From Deltaproteobacteria bacterium (GTDB taxonomy: Bacteria; Myxococcota; B64-G9): 35,585 nucleotides of DNA. The position numbers and the translations under genes were made by a program. Location: positions 1-35,585 of the forward strand of contig JAFCZJ010000108.1 in assembly GCA_019314375.1 (NCBI GenBank), written 5' to 3'. The notes beneath the pieces were generated by a model. It saw only the letters and a program-made list of their open reading frames with translations, was not told the DNA's origin and did not search any database. Of this stretch, positions 1 through 7,732 are shown piece after piece; the first letter of the stretch is position 1, and each line of letters opens with the position of its first letter.

Positions 1-5
1 ATTCC

Positions 6-896
6 TTGCCCGAAACCGACCTTGCATATGAACCCGAAAACAACAGAGCCCAGATCAGGGATGGCCAGATCGGGGAGGGCCAGATCCGGCAGGGGACTCC
101 CTTGTTGCTGTTGTTTCTGACCGCGGCTTTTCTGCTTTGCTGTTTGCTTCTTTATCGGCTGCTCAAATCACCCATGAGCGGCATGCGTTTGAGCGATGGT
201 CCGAGGGATCGGCATGCATTGGTTGCGGGCATGGCCCTTGACGCCCTGCGCAGGCCCGCGGCCTGGCGAGAGGTACCGGGAATCTGGCGGCGGGCCATTC
301 TCCCCACCATGAATGCTGGGCGCATCTCCCTGGCGCGACTTCTGGATATGGCCGAGCTCGGGCAGGCTTTTACAGCGAGTCCAGGAAATGAACTATTGGC
401 CGCGGCGAGAGGGCGGGGCGCGGTGGTGCTGGACCCCGAAGTCCCTTACTTCGGCCGGGTCTATCGTGCCATGTCCGGCATGCGCTCCATGGATGCCATG
501 CTGGCCTGGTGTCCATCCAGCACCGGAGCGGCCGAGGCCAGGCTACTCGAAGAAATCACCAGCTTGCTGAAACGGGCGGGCTTGGCAACAGTCTGTCGGG
601 CGGTGAGGCCCGGCGAGACAAGCCAAGTTTTTCGCTGGATGGATCTGGCGCCGCTCAGGCCTGTGGACGAATCAATTTGGCCGAGGCATTTTGTGGCGGT
701 GGTGGTCGAGCATCCTTGGTGGTGTGATCTGCTCGAGCGTTTCGGCCGATTGCCCCATTGGGCTCTTCTGGCTGCCTCCGATCGCCTGGCGGCCGAAGCC
801 GGGCTGGACGCGACGGTGGCCCAAAACCTGAGGCGCAAAGCCGCGGAGCAGGCCATCGCAGTCGGCCTTCGGAGCGAGGAGCGGACGCAACCATGA
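6..896 (+). CDS. Membrane-anchored protein of unknown function (possibly 5'-partial)
   Basis: I do not recognise the family. The reading frame opens with TTG at position 6 and is still open to the window edge, so the true start may lie upstream. The N-terminal 30 residues are polar, followed by one strongly hydrophobic segment at about residues 32-52 (Leu/Phe/Ala/Cys-rich), predicting a single membrane anchor. The remaining roughly 240 residues are soluble, rich in Ala, Arg and Leu, with several Trp residues late in the chain. The stop codon overlaps the start of the next gene (ATGA at 893-896), so the two are almost certainly translated together and may act together. Coding is supported by the overlap and by consistent GC-rich third positions; function is not assignable from sequence. 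Confidence 0.7.
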   Translation: MPETDLAYEPENNRAQIRDGQIGEGQIRQGTPLLLLFLTAAFLLCCLLLYRLLKSPMSGMRLSDGPRDRHALVAGMALDALRRPAAWREVPGIWRRAILPTMNAGRISLARLLDMAELGQAFTASPGNELLAAARGRGAVVLDPEVPYFGRVYRAMSGMRSMDAMLAWCPSSTGAAEARLLEEITSLLKRAGLATVCRAVRPGETSQVFRWMDLAPLRPVDESIWPRHFVAVVVEHPWWCDLLERFGRLPHWALLAASDRLAAEAGLDATVAQNLRRKAAEQAIAVGLRSEERTQP

Positions 897-2416
897 ACCG
901 TCCCCGTCCCTTGCTGGATGTCGACCTGGATGCGGCCATGCGCAAGCTGGCCATGGGTCGAATGCTCAACCCGCAGCAGCTGGCTTTGACCCTGGTGCGT
1001 TCCCTGGTGCCCAGGCGCCCAGGTAAAGTGTTCGTGAATTTCGGTCGGTCAGGCATCGAGGTGGGGCACGACGGCGCTTGTTTTCCAGCAGACAGTTTGC
1101 ACCGCCTGCGCCTGCTCCTGGATCACAAGGAACCCAGCGGAAAGCGACTCGACGCCCTGGACCAAATCGAGAAGGCAGGAGAGCTTGATCTTTTGGCTGC
1201 CTTCGCCTCGGGCGCCCGTAAAGTCGTGTTGGAAGCCGGTCTGCCTGTCGGTCTGAAATTGACTCGAGAGGGCGGTCGGCTTGAGTTGGAGCGAAGCTCA
1301 AAAACATCCGGGGATGCCATTGTTTTGTGGGGCTTGCCGGGATTGGACAGGGCCTGGAGTCGACGTGAGTTGACCGAGCACCTGCGCTTCGCCCGATTCG
1401 AAGCCTTCGTGGATGGGCGTCAGGTGGCGGGGGGGCTGCATCTGGATGAACAAATCATGCAGATGTCTTTTCGCTGGGGTGAAATTCAGGGCGTCTTGGG
1501 CCTGCCGAAAGAGGGTCGCGCGCTTCGGATTTGGCGGCTGGTGCATGGTGTCTTGGATGAGCTGCGATGGGAAAAGCCGATAGACGGTCTGATCTGTGAT
1601 GTCGTCATCGATGCGGCAGGTGAGTCGGAGATCAATGAATCGGAATGCATCTCGGCCTTGATGCCTGATCTTTTAGCCCAGATGCGGCAGCGCTGGGCCA
1701 AGTTTTCGGCGCGCAGGCAAGAAAGCTTGTTTCGGCTTCTGACGCGAATGATGTCCGAGGGAGCGGACGCGACCGAAGTCTTAGGAGAGATGCCTCTGTT
1801 CCCGCGCGTAGATGGATCGGCCGCTTCTTTGCAGGAACTCAAAACGGCGAGTTTGGGTCGAATCGTCAGGGCCCTGGACCCAGAAGCCAATCTGGAGGAC
1901 TACGACCTCTTTGGCGAGCAGGTGTTTTCGCTCGACAGCCTGCACAGAGACTTCGTGCAGGATTACTTGGGCTTGATCGTTCGGGAGCCCATGCGACGCC
2001 AATCCGCACGGGGCAATTTGGGTGTCCGCTTGGCGAGCCACTGGACCGGGTTCTGGCATCGACTCAAGTCGCCCTTCTTCGGGGGCAAAACGATCCCCAA
2101 AGCGCATCTGGAACAGGACGAACGAGATTTCATCCAAGCGCTTGAGGATATTTACAAACTCGGCCTGGTCCCCCGGCGCCAAGGAGCCCGGGTCGAAATG
2201 CGAAACAGCCGCATCGGCACCTGGCGCTGGCAGATGCCGGGCCGCCTGCAACTATCCAGAGGCCATCCCAAGGTCCGCAACCTAATCAAAGCCTGGCGCC
2301 AAGATCCAACCAGCCTATACGCCTGCTTGATCCTCTTTGAAAACGGCCAAGATCCATTCAAAGAACAGCGAGCGCGGGCTTTGGATCAGTTGCTGGGATT
2401 TTTGTCGAAGTCGTAG
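893..2416 (+). CDS. Large uncharacterised protein, possible degenerate GHKL/Hsp90-like N-terminus
   Basis: The start at 893 is chosen over upstream in-frame positions because its ATG overlaps the stop of the preceding gene, giving a 507-residue product. Residues about 46-65 (KVFVNFGRSGIEVGHDGACF) have the alternating hydrophobic pattern around Asp-Gly seen at the ATP-binding DxGxG motif of GHKL ATPases such as HtpG, but the second Gly is missing and I cannot identify a clear N box. Around residue 300, the PLFPRVDGS stretch resembles inter-domain segments seen in large Hsp90-like proteins. The C-terminal 130 residues are basic. This GHKL relation is an inference from pattern only. The 3' end overlaps the convergent RNA ligase gene tail by 31 bp (2386-2416). 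The upstream partner supplies a membrane anchor, suggesting a membrane-associated complex. Confidence 0.65.
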   Translation: MNRPRPLLDVDLDAAMRKLAMGRMLNPQQLALTLVRSLVPRRPGKVFVNFGRSGIEVGHDGACFPADSLHRLRLLLDHKEPSGKRLDALDQIEKAGELDLLAAFASGARKVVLEAGLPVGLKLTREGGRLELERSSKTSGDAIVLWGLPGLDRAWSRRELTEHLRFARFEAFVDGRQVAGGLHLDEQIMQMSFRWGEIQGVLGLPKEGRALRIWRLVHGVLDELRWEKPIDGLICDVVIDAAGESEINESECISALMPDLLAQMRQRWAKFSARRQESLFRLLTRMMSEGADATEVLGEMPLFPRVDGSAASLQELKTASLGRIVRALDPEANLEDYDLFGEQVFSLDSLHRDFVQDYLGLIVREPMRRQSARGNLGVRLASHWTGFWHRLKSPFFGGKTIPKAHLEQDERDFIQALEDIYKLGLVPRRQGARVEMRNSRIGTWRWQMPGRLQLSRGHPKVRNLIKAWRQDPTSLYACLILFENGQDPFKEQRARALDQLLGFLSKS

Positions 2417-3117
2417 ATCTCGATTTTGTCCGAGTAGTACCAATCGAACATGTCTCTTCTCAGCTTCGCCATGTTCGTCTTGCCTTCGGCCCTTCTCTTG
2501 AGGTTGTAAAACACGACGCCCTCGGCCATGACCTTTTCGTCCAAACCCAGCTTCGAGGCTCGCTTTGTGAAGTATCTTGAGAAGAGCCATTTGTGGAACC
2601 AGGAATCCAGGTTTTCGTAGGTCCGCTCGTGTTCGAGAAAGGACTTGTAGCTGAGGTGCGCCACGGCTTTTTCAAAGGGGTACCATTCGTGAAGATCCAG
2701 CTTGTAGGGATTCCCCTGGAGCTTGGGGCCGATGATCTCCCCGGCCTGCTCGCCGTCCGCCTTGACCAGGCCCTTGCCGATGGACATGAAGATTCCCTCC
2801 ATGAGGAAGGTCTTGCCCTTGATGATCTGCAAGGGATCGATCACGTTTTTTCGGTTTTGAACGGTGATAAGCCTTCCGGCTTCGGTGAGAATTTTCACAT
2901 TGGTCCCGTCGAGCTTCTCGACGGCGATCGTGTCCGGATCGTCGAAGACCCACTCGAAGCCCGGATTGACCTGATTCACCGCAAGGTAGACCTCGGGCTT
3001 CCTCAGCTTCAACTTCGCGCCGTGTTCCTTCCATTGTTCCCGGTTCACCTTGAAGGTTTGCCGGATGAAGGGGCAATGAATCTTAGGAAAGTCCGACAGA
3101 GGGGGGGTTTCTCCCAT
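2386..3117 (-). CDS. RNA ligase family protein (covalent nucleotidyltransferase)
   Basis: This protein carries the motifs of ATP-dependent nucleic-acid ligases of the Rnl2-like RNA ligase family. Counting from the upstream-most ATG: motif I EKLDGTN, with the predicted AMP-accepting Lys at residue 70; a basic QNRKN segment at 89-93; FLMEG at 106-110, in the motif III position; motif IV EGVVF at 201-205; and a motif V-like Lys in AKLRRDMF near 220. At about 243 residues it is short, a nucleotidyltransferase core without a large accessory domain. Three consecutive ATG codons lie at 3123, 3120 and 3117; the third is chosen because the AAGGAG at 3125-3130 is then 7 nt away. It would seal nicked or broken RNA 3'-OH/5'-phosphate ends. 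It lies 24 nt downstream of a HigA-like antitoxin gene on the same strand and is probably co-transcribed with it. Confidence 0.85.
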   Translation of the reverse strand: MGETPPLSDFPKIHCPFIRQTFKVNREQWKEHGAKLKLRKPEVYLAVNQVNPGFEWVFDDPDTIAVEKLDGTNVKILTEAGRLITVQNRKNVIDPLQIIKGKTFLMEGIFMSIGKGLVKADGEQAGEIIGPKLQGNPYKLDLHEWYPFEKAVAHLSYKSFLEHERTYENLDSWFHKWLFSRYFTKRASKLGLDEKVMAEGVVFYNLKRRAEGKTNMAKLRRDMFDWYYSDKIEIYDFDKNPSN

Positions 3118-3141
3118 CATCATTCTCCTTGTCGATGAGAT

Positions 3142-3495
3142 TCAGCCGCTCGATGTACGAGCGTCGGCTGAAGCGTCTTGTTGGGTTGTCGAACCCTTCA
3201 CAAGAATTGCTTCAGCATGCAATTTTAAGCCTAATGCTTTTATGACCTTGAGGACTGTGTCGAAGCCAGGGTTTCGCTCCCCAGAGAGCGCCTTGTAAAG
3301 GCTTTCACGAGACAGGCCGGCATCACGTGCTACCTGAGACATGCCTTTGGCGCGGGCAATATCGCCCAGGGCCTTGGCAATGAAGGCAGCATCCCCATTT
3401 GCATCCTCAAGGCAAGCTTCAAGATATGCAGCCATTTCCTCCGGCGTGCGAAGGTGCTCGGCTACATCGTAGCGAGTGGTTATTGTTTTGGTCAT
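3142..3495 (-). CDS. HigA-like antitoxin (putative addiction module antidote, HTH)
   Basis: The product matches the short antidote family that pairs with RelE/HigB-like toxins: an N-terminal TRYDVAEHLRTPEEMAAYLE segment, then a helix-turn-helix covering IARAKGMSQVARDAGLSRE, then the LYKALSGERNPGFDTVLKV recognition and wing region and the usual ALGLKLHA ending. Start 3495 is chosen because homologues begin MT.T.TTR.D and because this ATG overlaps the stop of the upstream toxin stub (ATGA, 3492-3495); an in-frame ATG at 3507 would add four residues. About 117 residues, normal for the family. As in other such loci the toxin gene precedes the antitoxin, but here only 16 toxin codons remain, so this is an orphan antitoxin, probably still acting as a DNA-binding repressor of its own promoter. 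The RNA ligase gene follows. Confidence 0.9.
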   Translation of the reverse strand: MTKTITTRYDVAEHLRTPEEMAAYLEACLEDANGDAAFIAKALGDIARAKGMSQVARDAGLSRESLYKALSGERNPGFDTVLKVIKALGLKLHAEAILVKGSTTQQDASADARTSSG

Positions 3496-3542
3496 AAATT
3501 GATCCATTTTGCGTAAATATCAGTTTTGCGAATTTGAATCAT
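3492..3542 (-). pseudogene. 16-codon stub of a RelE/HigB-like toxin gene
   Basis: The ATG at 3542 opens a frame reading MIQIRKTDIYAKWINL and then stops at 3494-3492. This is the characteristic N-terminus of the roughly 100-residue HigB/RelE-like toxin that precedes this antitoxin family; the rest (core beta-sheet and catalytic basic residues) is missing. The stop overlaps the antitoxin ATG, the arrangement expected of the intact toxin/antitoxin pair, so an internal deletion of about 80 codons that kept both ends of the toxin gene is the simplest explanation. Family recognition is from memory of the N-terminal pattern. The stub may now act as a short leader peptide coupling translation to the antitoxin. 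Confidence 0.7.
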
Positions 3543-3548
3543 ATAACA

Positions 3549-3577
3549 ACTGTAGCCTGCTGGATACATGCTGTCAA
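3549..3577 (-). promoter_or_regulatory. Predicted sigma70-type promoter of toxin stub / antitoxin / RNA ligase
   Basis: On the minus strand a perfect TTGACA -35 box (3577-3572) is followed by a 17-nt spacer and TACAGT (3554-3549; four of six consensus matches). The stub ATG begins only 6 nt after the -10 box, so the transcript would be leaderless or nearly so. Confidence 0.55.
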
Positions 3578-3653
3578 TGTCTTTTGCAGGCGCAGCTGAC
3601 GGGCCGTAGCCACCTTGGGCAATTCGACAAGGAAGTTGGGGTGTGTTCTTGAT

Positions 3654-3682
3654 TTGACGCGGACCGGCGATGGGTAGACAAT
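3654..3682 (+). promoter_or_regulatory. Predicted promoter of the osmC-like gene
   Basis: TTGACG (3654-3659) and GACAAT (3677-3682) are separated by 17 nt. Immediately downstream, over the expected transcription start, lies a perfect palindrome (3684-3696), which suggests repression. The match is moderate. Confidence 0.4.
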
Positions 3683-3683
3683 G

Positions 3684-3696
3684 CCCAAAATTTGGG
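3684..3696. promoter_or_regulatory. Palindromic operator candidate CCCAAA-A-TTTGGG
   Basis: A 13-bp perfect inverted repeat (6-1-6) sits 1 bp after the predicted -10 box of the osmC-like gene, covering the expected start of transcription. This is a classical repressor position. The regulator is not identifiable from this window. Confidence 0.4.
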
Positions 3697-3739
3697 AATA
3701 GATGATTTGGAGAATTGCGGGATTTGAAAGGACTGGGCA

Positions 3740-4135
3740 ATGGAACTGACCGTGAGTTTTCCGGGCGGCAAGCGGGTGGACGCGCAGATGGGCGAGTTTT
3801 TGATTCATACGGATCAGGCGGTCGCCTCCGGGGGCGAGGGCGGTTCGCCCGAGCCATTCATGTATTGTTTGGCTTCCTTGGGGACTTGCGCGGGCATTTA
3901 TGTGCTCGTCTATTTACAGGCGCGAAAACTGCCGACCGAAGGCGTGAAAATCGTGCAGCGACATGAGTCGGATCCGAAGACGGGTCGATTGGGCAAGATT
4001 CATATGTCGATCATCCTGCCGGACAGCATCCCGGAAAAGCATCATAAACCCATTGTCCGCTCAGCCGGAAAATGCGCGGTAAAAAAACTCATCGAAGAAC
4101 AACCGGAATTTACCATCCAAGTTGAGAGGGGCTGA
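3740..4135 (+). CDS. OsmC family protein
   Basis: A 131-residue protein with the OsmC/Ohr-fold arrangement: an N-terminal beta region (MELTVSFPGGKRVDAQMGEF), then the SPEPFMYCLASLGTCAGIYVL helix, and a C-terminal AGKCAVKKLIEE helix. C50 and C112 occupy the positions of the two redox cysteines used by OsmC-family peroxidases to reduce organic hydroperoxides, and an extra Cys is at 43. Family members act as cytosolic thiol peroxidases; some relatives have other sulfur-related roles, so substrate is uncertain. AAAGGA at 3727-3732 gives a 7-nt spacing to the ATG. The gene ends 3 nt before the GNAT-like gene, implying an operon, and has its own predicted promoter and palindrome upstream. Confidence 0.85.
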   Translation: MELTVSFPGGKRVDAQMGEFLIHTDQAVASGGEGGSPEPFMYCLASLGTCAGIYVLVYLQARKLPTEGVKIVQRHESDPKTGRLGKIHMSIILPDSIPEKHHKPIVRSAGKCAVKKLIEEQPEFTIQVERG

Positions 4136-4138
4136 TTC

Positions 4139-5269
4139 ATGACGCTGAAGATCCGAAAGATTGACTCCAAGGCTGACAAAAAGAAGTTCATCAAGCTTTC
4201 CTGGAAGGTTTTTGAAGGCGATTCACGTTGGATAGCGCCTTTGATCATGGAGCGCATGGAGTTTCTCGACCCGAAGAAAAACCCCTTCTACGAGCATGGT
4301 GAAGTGGCTCTTTTTCTGGCCGAGCGGGACGGCGAGGCCGTGGGCCGCATCAGCGCCCAGGTCAATCGCGCGCACAACGAGTACCACAATGACAAAACCG
4401 GATTTTTTGGATTCTATGAATGCCTGGATGACGAAGAAGCCAGCACCGCTTTGCTGAAGACGGCCGAGGATTGGCTGCGCGAACAAGATTGCGACAAGGT
4501 GCTGGGTCCCGTGAGTTTCGATATGGGCAACGGTGAGGCGGGTGTGCAGGTCTCGGGTTTTGAGCTTCCTTTGATCTACTTGTTTCCCTACTCAAAGACC
4601 TATTACGGCGGTCTCATCGAAAAGGCCGGTTACGAAAAGGCCAAGGATCTCTTCGGCTGGATTTACGACATCGGAAAAATTCCCGATGCCCCAATGCAGA
4701 TAGCCGAGGCGGTGGAAAAGCATCCGGGTCTGGTCGTGCGGCCTGTCGATCTCAAACACATCAAACGCGACATCAATATAGTCAAAACGATTTTCAATGA
4801 ATGCTGGAAGAAGAACTGGGGTTTCGTGCCCTGGACGGACAGCGAAGTCAACATGATCGCTCAAAATATGAAGATGATTTTGAAACCCGAAATCACCGCC
4901 ATCGCCGAAGTGGACGGTGAGCCGGCGGGCATGATGTTGTCTCTCCCCAACGCCCTCGAGCTATTCGACGGTCTGAACGGCCGTCTTTTCCCCTTCGGCC
5001 TGCTTAAGCTTTTGTGGCGCAGCAAGTTTCAAAAGTATAAGTGCGCCCGCTTGTTTTTGCTGGGCGTGATGCCCAAGTTCCGCGGCGCCGAACTCGGGGG
5101 CCTTAGTATTTTGCTTTACATCAAAGCACATCAGGGCAGCCTGGGCTTGGGCCTGACCCACGGCGAACTGGGCTGGACCCTGGAAGACAACGAAAAGATC
5201 AACATGGGCATCAGTTTCATGGGCGGCAGGCCCGAGAAGGTCTACCGGGTTTACGGCAAGGATCTTTGA
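4139..5269 (+). CDS. GNAT-like N-acetyltransferase-related protein (YghO-like family)
   Basis: The 376-residue protein resembles the widespread YghO-like family annotated as N-acetyltransferase or hypothetical. Recognisable landmarks are the FIKLSWKVFEGDSRWIAPL opening, the conserved NPFYEHGEVALFLAERDGE-VGRISAQVN strand pair at about 47-80, FFGFYEC near 90, GPVSFDMGNGEAGV near 125-140, and a C-terminal half with a second acyl-CoA-binding-like block (LFLLGVMPKFRGAELGGL at about 305-322). The fold suggests two GNAT-like halves. Substrate is unknown; relatives are usually soluble. It starts 3 nt after osmC and is probably translationally coupled. It converges on the SUMF1-like lipoprotein gene with a 13-bp gap. 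Confidence 0.75.
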   Translation: MTLKIRKIDSKADKKKFIKLSWKVFEGDSRWIAPLIMERMEFLDPKKNPFYEHGEVALFLAERDGEAVGRISAQVNRAHNEYHNDKTGFFGFYECLDDEEASTALLKTAEDWLREQDCDKVLGPVSFDMGNGEAGVQVSGFELPLIYLFPYSKTYYGGLIEKAGYEKAKDLFGWIYDIGKIPDAPMQIAEAVEKHPGLVVRPVDLKHIKRDINIVKTIFNECWKKNWGFVPWTDSEVNMIAQNMKMILKPEITAIAEVDGEPAGMMLSLPNALELFDGLNGRLFPFGLLKLLWRSKFQKYKCARLFLLGVMPKFRGAELGGLSILLYIKAHQGSLGLGLTHGELGWTLEDNEKINMGISFMGGRPEKVYRVYGKDL

Positions 5270-5282
5270 CGGGCATTCGCCT

Positions 5283-6011
5283 TCAGAGTCCAGGCTCAAC
5301 CTGGGTCTGCTTCTTCGAAGCCCGCGCACAGCGCAGCCCGACGAAAGAATCGCTGTTTGAATAGAAATACTTCATGCGGTATGTCGCGGGGGGTGGCTCT
5401 GCCTTGTCTACAAACCACGACCCCCCGCGCAATACGTTGCTGGATGATCGAGGACTCCACCTTGTAGACGTCCATTCCCAAACGCCCCCACTCATGTCGC
5501 AAAACCCACTCACGCTGTTCCCAGCGCTGATCGAGCAAACGGGCCGGGTCGAGTCCCTCCCGCAGCCGTGACCGCCATGGTCGATCGCCGCGGGGTCGCA
5601 AACCGCATTGACGTCGCCCCAGGCAAAGCGCCGCCTCCCTCCATTGGAGGCCTCGGCATACCACTCATCCTCACTGGGAAGCCTCCCCCCGGCCCATTCG
5701 CAAAAGGCCTTCGATTTCCTCAAGTCGACACAATTGACGGGATGATTGTCGCGTCCGGCATGCCCCCAATTGCAATCCTTGTTTTCGTTCTTGCTCTTCG
5801 GCGGGGCACACTTGACCGCCTCCACGCAGGCTCTGTATTGAGCCACCGTCACTTCGCTCAGGGTCAGGTCGACACCTGCCGGCCGGCTATAGCGCCACTG
5901 AAGATCGGAGGGGCCATCCGCATCGATCTTCACGATGTCGCAAGCTGCAAGAATGCAAAGGGACGCCATGGCGAACAAGACATGCGACAAATGGCCCGAA
6001 GTGTTCATCAT
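5283..6011 (-). CDS. Lipoprotein with SUMF1/FGE-like sulfatase-modifying-factor domain
   Basis: Residues 1-24 form a lipoprotein signal with lipobox LAAC (Cys24). Residues about 45-240 show the formylglycine-generating-enzyme-like fold: LSEVTVAQYRACVEA, HPVNCVDLRKSKAFCEWAGGRLPSEDEW, FAWGD, a GVWEWTS motif and the LRGGSWFVDKAEPPP...GLRCAR ending. It lacks the Cys pair that true FGE uses after the GGSW motif, so sulfatase activation is unlikely; SUMF1-like domains of this kind are usually binding or other catalytic modules. Six further Cys residues may form disulfides. AAGGA lies 6 nt before the first ATG at 6011. Transcribed divergently from the next lipoprotein and anchored in the cell envelope. 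Confidence 0.85.
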   Translation of the reverse strand: MMNTSGHLSHVLFAMASLCILAACDIVKIDADGPSDLQWRYSRPAGVDLTLSEVTVAQYRACVEAVKCAPPKSKNENKDCNWGHAGRDNHPVNCVDLRKSKAFCEWAGGRLPSEDEWYAEASNGGRRRFAWGDVNAVCDPAAIDHGGHGCGRDSTRPVCSISAGNSVSGFCDMSGGVWEWTSTRWSPRSSSNVLRGGSWFVDKAEPPPATYRMKYFYSNSDSFVGLRCARASKKQTQVEPGL

Positions 6012-6167
6012 TCACTTTCCTTATCTCCTGCCCAAGAAACGGGACGCTCAACAAGTCGGTTCAGGCAAGAATCGCCTTTCTGCATTAGACAACAATACCG
6101 AGTATGGTGGAAGATGATGTTCGGCGCTGACTTTCTACAACGACAGTCAACAAAGCAGGACCCAAGC

Positions 6168-7646
6168 ATGCCGAAACAAATTAAGCGCGATCGATTGAGA
6201 ATCGGCAAGACCAAGGCGCTTGAAGTGTTGGCCCTCTGTGCCGCCACCTTGATCGCCTGCACGGATGTGCCGGCGAAAGACACAGCCCCTCTGTCGATGC
6301 AGCCCATCGAGGCCCAGCAAGACAATGGCCTGCAAGAACAGCAGGCCGCCGCATGCCTGGGACAAATGAAGCAGGATGAGAGCAAGTTTTTCGAAGCGCT
6401 TGAATGCCTGGCGACTCGCGCCCCCATCAATTGGCTGATCGCCCAGGACCTGGACTGGTTTGCACTGATTGATGAATATGAAAAAAAACCGCTGAAACCT
6501 TTCGGCGGGGGTACCGCGCTGTCCGATCAGGAAAAGCACCATCGCCTGGCCGGAATTCTGCTCGAACGACTTATTGAGGCCGGCAACCAGCGAGCCTTGG
6601 ACGACTACATACGCTGGGTCGAACACAGCCTGAAAGGTGTACGTGAGGGCCGTCCTCTATCCGAAGGCTTTTGGTTCCTCTTCGACCCCCTCATCAAGCA
6701 TTCCTCTCGACCGAGGGTCAACAAGGCAAGCGCCAAAATCTTCCGCGAGGGGGGTCTCTTAGACAAGCATTTCATGAATGTCGTGAGTTCGCCCTTGATC
6801 GCCCTGAAGCCCTTTCGAAAACGCGTGCAAGCGCTACTGGATGACATGCGCCCGATGGACGTCATGAAAGACCGCATGATGGAGTGGGAATGGAAACAAA
6901 GCGCAGGTGCCCTGGACATGCGAGTCTGCGACAGAGTGGCTATCAAGCTGGCCTGGATCAAGGGCATGCCCATCTTTGATCCGACCTTGCCACGACAACA
7001 ACGCGACCAACAAATTGCCAAGATACGCCGCCATCTCAGTAAGCACGGATCCACTGCACGCTTCAGCGAGAAACACCGCAAACCCATCATTGGCATCGAT
7101 TATTACAGCATTCACCCAAGCCAAGGCGCATTCAAAAACCAGCATGAGTTACATGACTCAATAAGCATGCACAAAAAAAGAAAATCCGATTCCCCGCGGA
7201 GCAGGGGACTGAAAATCGCGGGAAAGCGCTTCCCCCGGCTCGGCAAGCCCCTGCTGATAGAACTGCAGTTCCCCACCTCGGGACCCAAAAAGGATTGGCA
7301 AATACCGAACACCTTGTGGCAGCCCGCCGGCCCCTCAGGTCCGCCGGCCCTGGCCAATGACTTCCTGGTTGAGTTGACAATAAAGGCCTATGAAAAGGGA
7401 AGCAGCCATAAGCCCATGCCCTACCGGAAAGACCTTGGCCGAATGAACGTCAGGCCGCTTACATTATCCGAAAAAAATGAGACCTCGGTCGCGTCACCAC
7501 ATTCCTGTCAGCTGGATCTGGCCGGCATCTGGCAGATCGAAACCCCCGGACACTACAGGCTGACGATTCTCAGCTTGCCCGTTTTCGGCAAGGTGAAACA
7601 AAAAACCAATTTTGAATTCGATTTGCTTCCCGCCCTGACGCAATGA
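6168..7646 (+). CDS. Uncharacterised lipoprotein
   Basis: The start at 6168 is chosen because it gives a basic N-terminus, a hydrophobic stretch and a lipobox LIAC (Cys31), with AGGA at 6157-6160 spaced 7 nt. Upstream codons in the same frame are antisense to the SUMF1-like gene and are not part of it. The mature protein of about 460 residues is mostly helical in look for its first two thirds (many Leu, Arg, Asp, Met), with a Lys/Ser-rich stretch near residues 330-360, and ends in a beta-rich segment (HYRLTILSLPVFGKVKQKTNF). No known domain recognised. It is transcribed divergently from the SUMF1-like lipoprotein and convergently to the RCC1 lipoprotein gene. Confidence 0.75.
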   Translation: MPKQIKRDRLRIGKTKALEVLALCAATLIACTDVPAKDTAPLSMQPIEAQQDNGLQEQQAAACLGQMKQDESKFFEALECLATRAPINWLIAQDLDWFALIDEYEKKPLKPFGGGTALSDQEKHHRLAGILLERLIEAGNQRALDDYIRWVEHSLKGVREGRPLSEGFWFLFDPLIKHSSRPRVNKASAKIFREGGLLDKHFMNVVSSPLIALKPFRKRVQALLDDMRPMDVMKDRMMEWEWKQSAGALDMRVCDRVAIKLAWIKGMPIFDPTLPRQQRDQQIAKIRRHLSKHGSTARFSEKHRKPIIGIDYYSIHPSQGAFKNQHELHDSISMHKKRKSDSPRSRGLKIAGKRFPRLGKPLLIELQFPTSGPKKDWQIPNTLWQPAGPSGPPALANDFLVELTIKAYEKGSSHKPMPYRKDLGRMNVRPLTLSEKNETSVASPHSCQLDLAGIWQIETPGHYRLTILSLPVFGKVKQKTNFEFDLLPALTQ

Positions 7647-7732
7647 TGATCTTTCTTCACATCGACCCTGTATAGAAACCAAGATCGTCAAAGATTTCGA
7701 CAATCGTACCTCCGTCCCCGCCTTGGTGCGCC

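Noticed and set aside
5568..6167. Extension of the 492-residue lipoprotein upstream to a 692-residue reading
   Set aside because: The extra part is antisense to the SUMF1-like gene; ATG at 6168 has a ribosome-binding site and starts a lipoprotein signal.
7647..7732. Terminator between the two convergent genes
   Set aside because: No stem-loop with a following T-run could be found.
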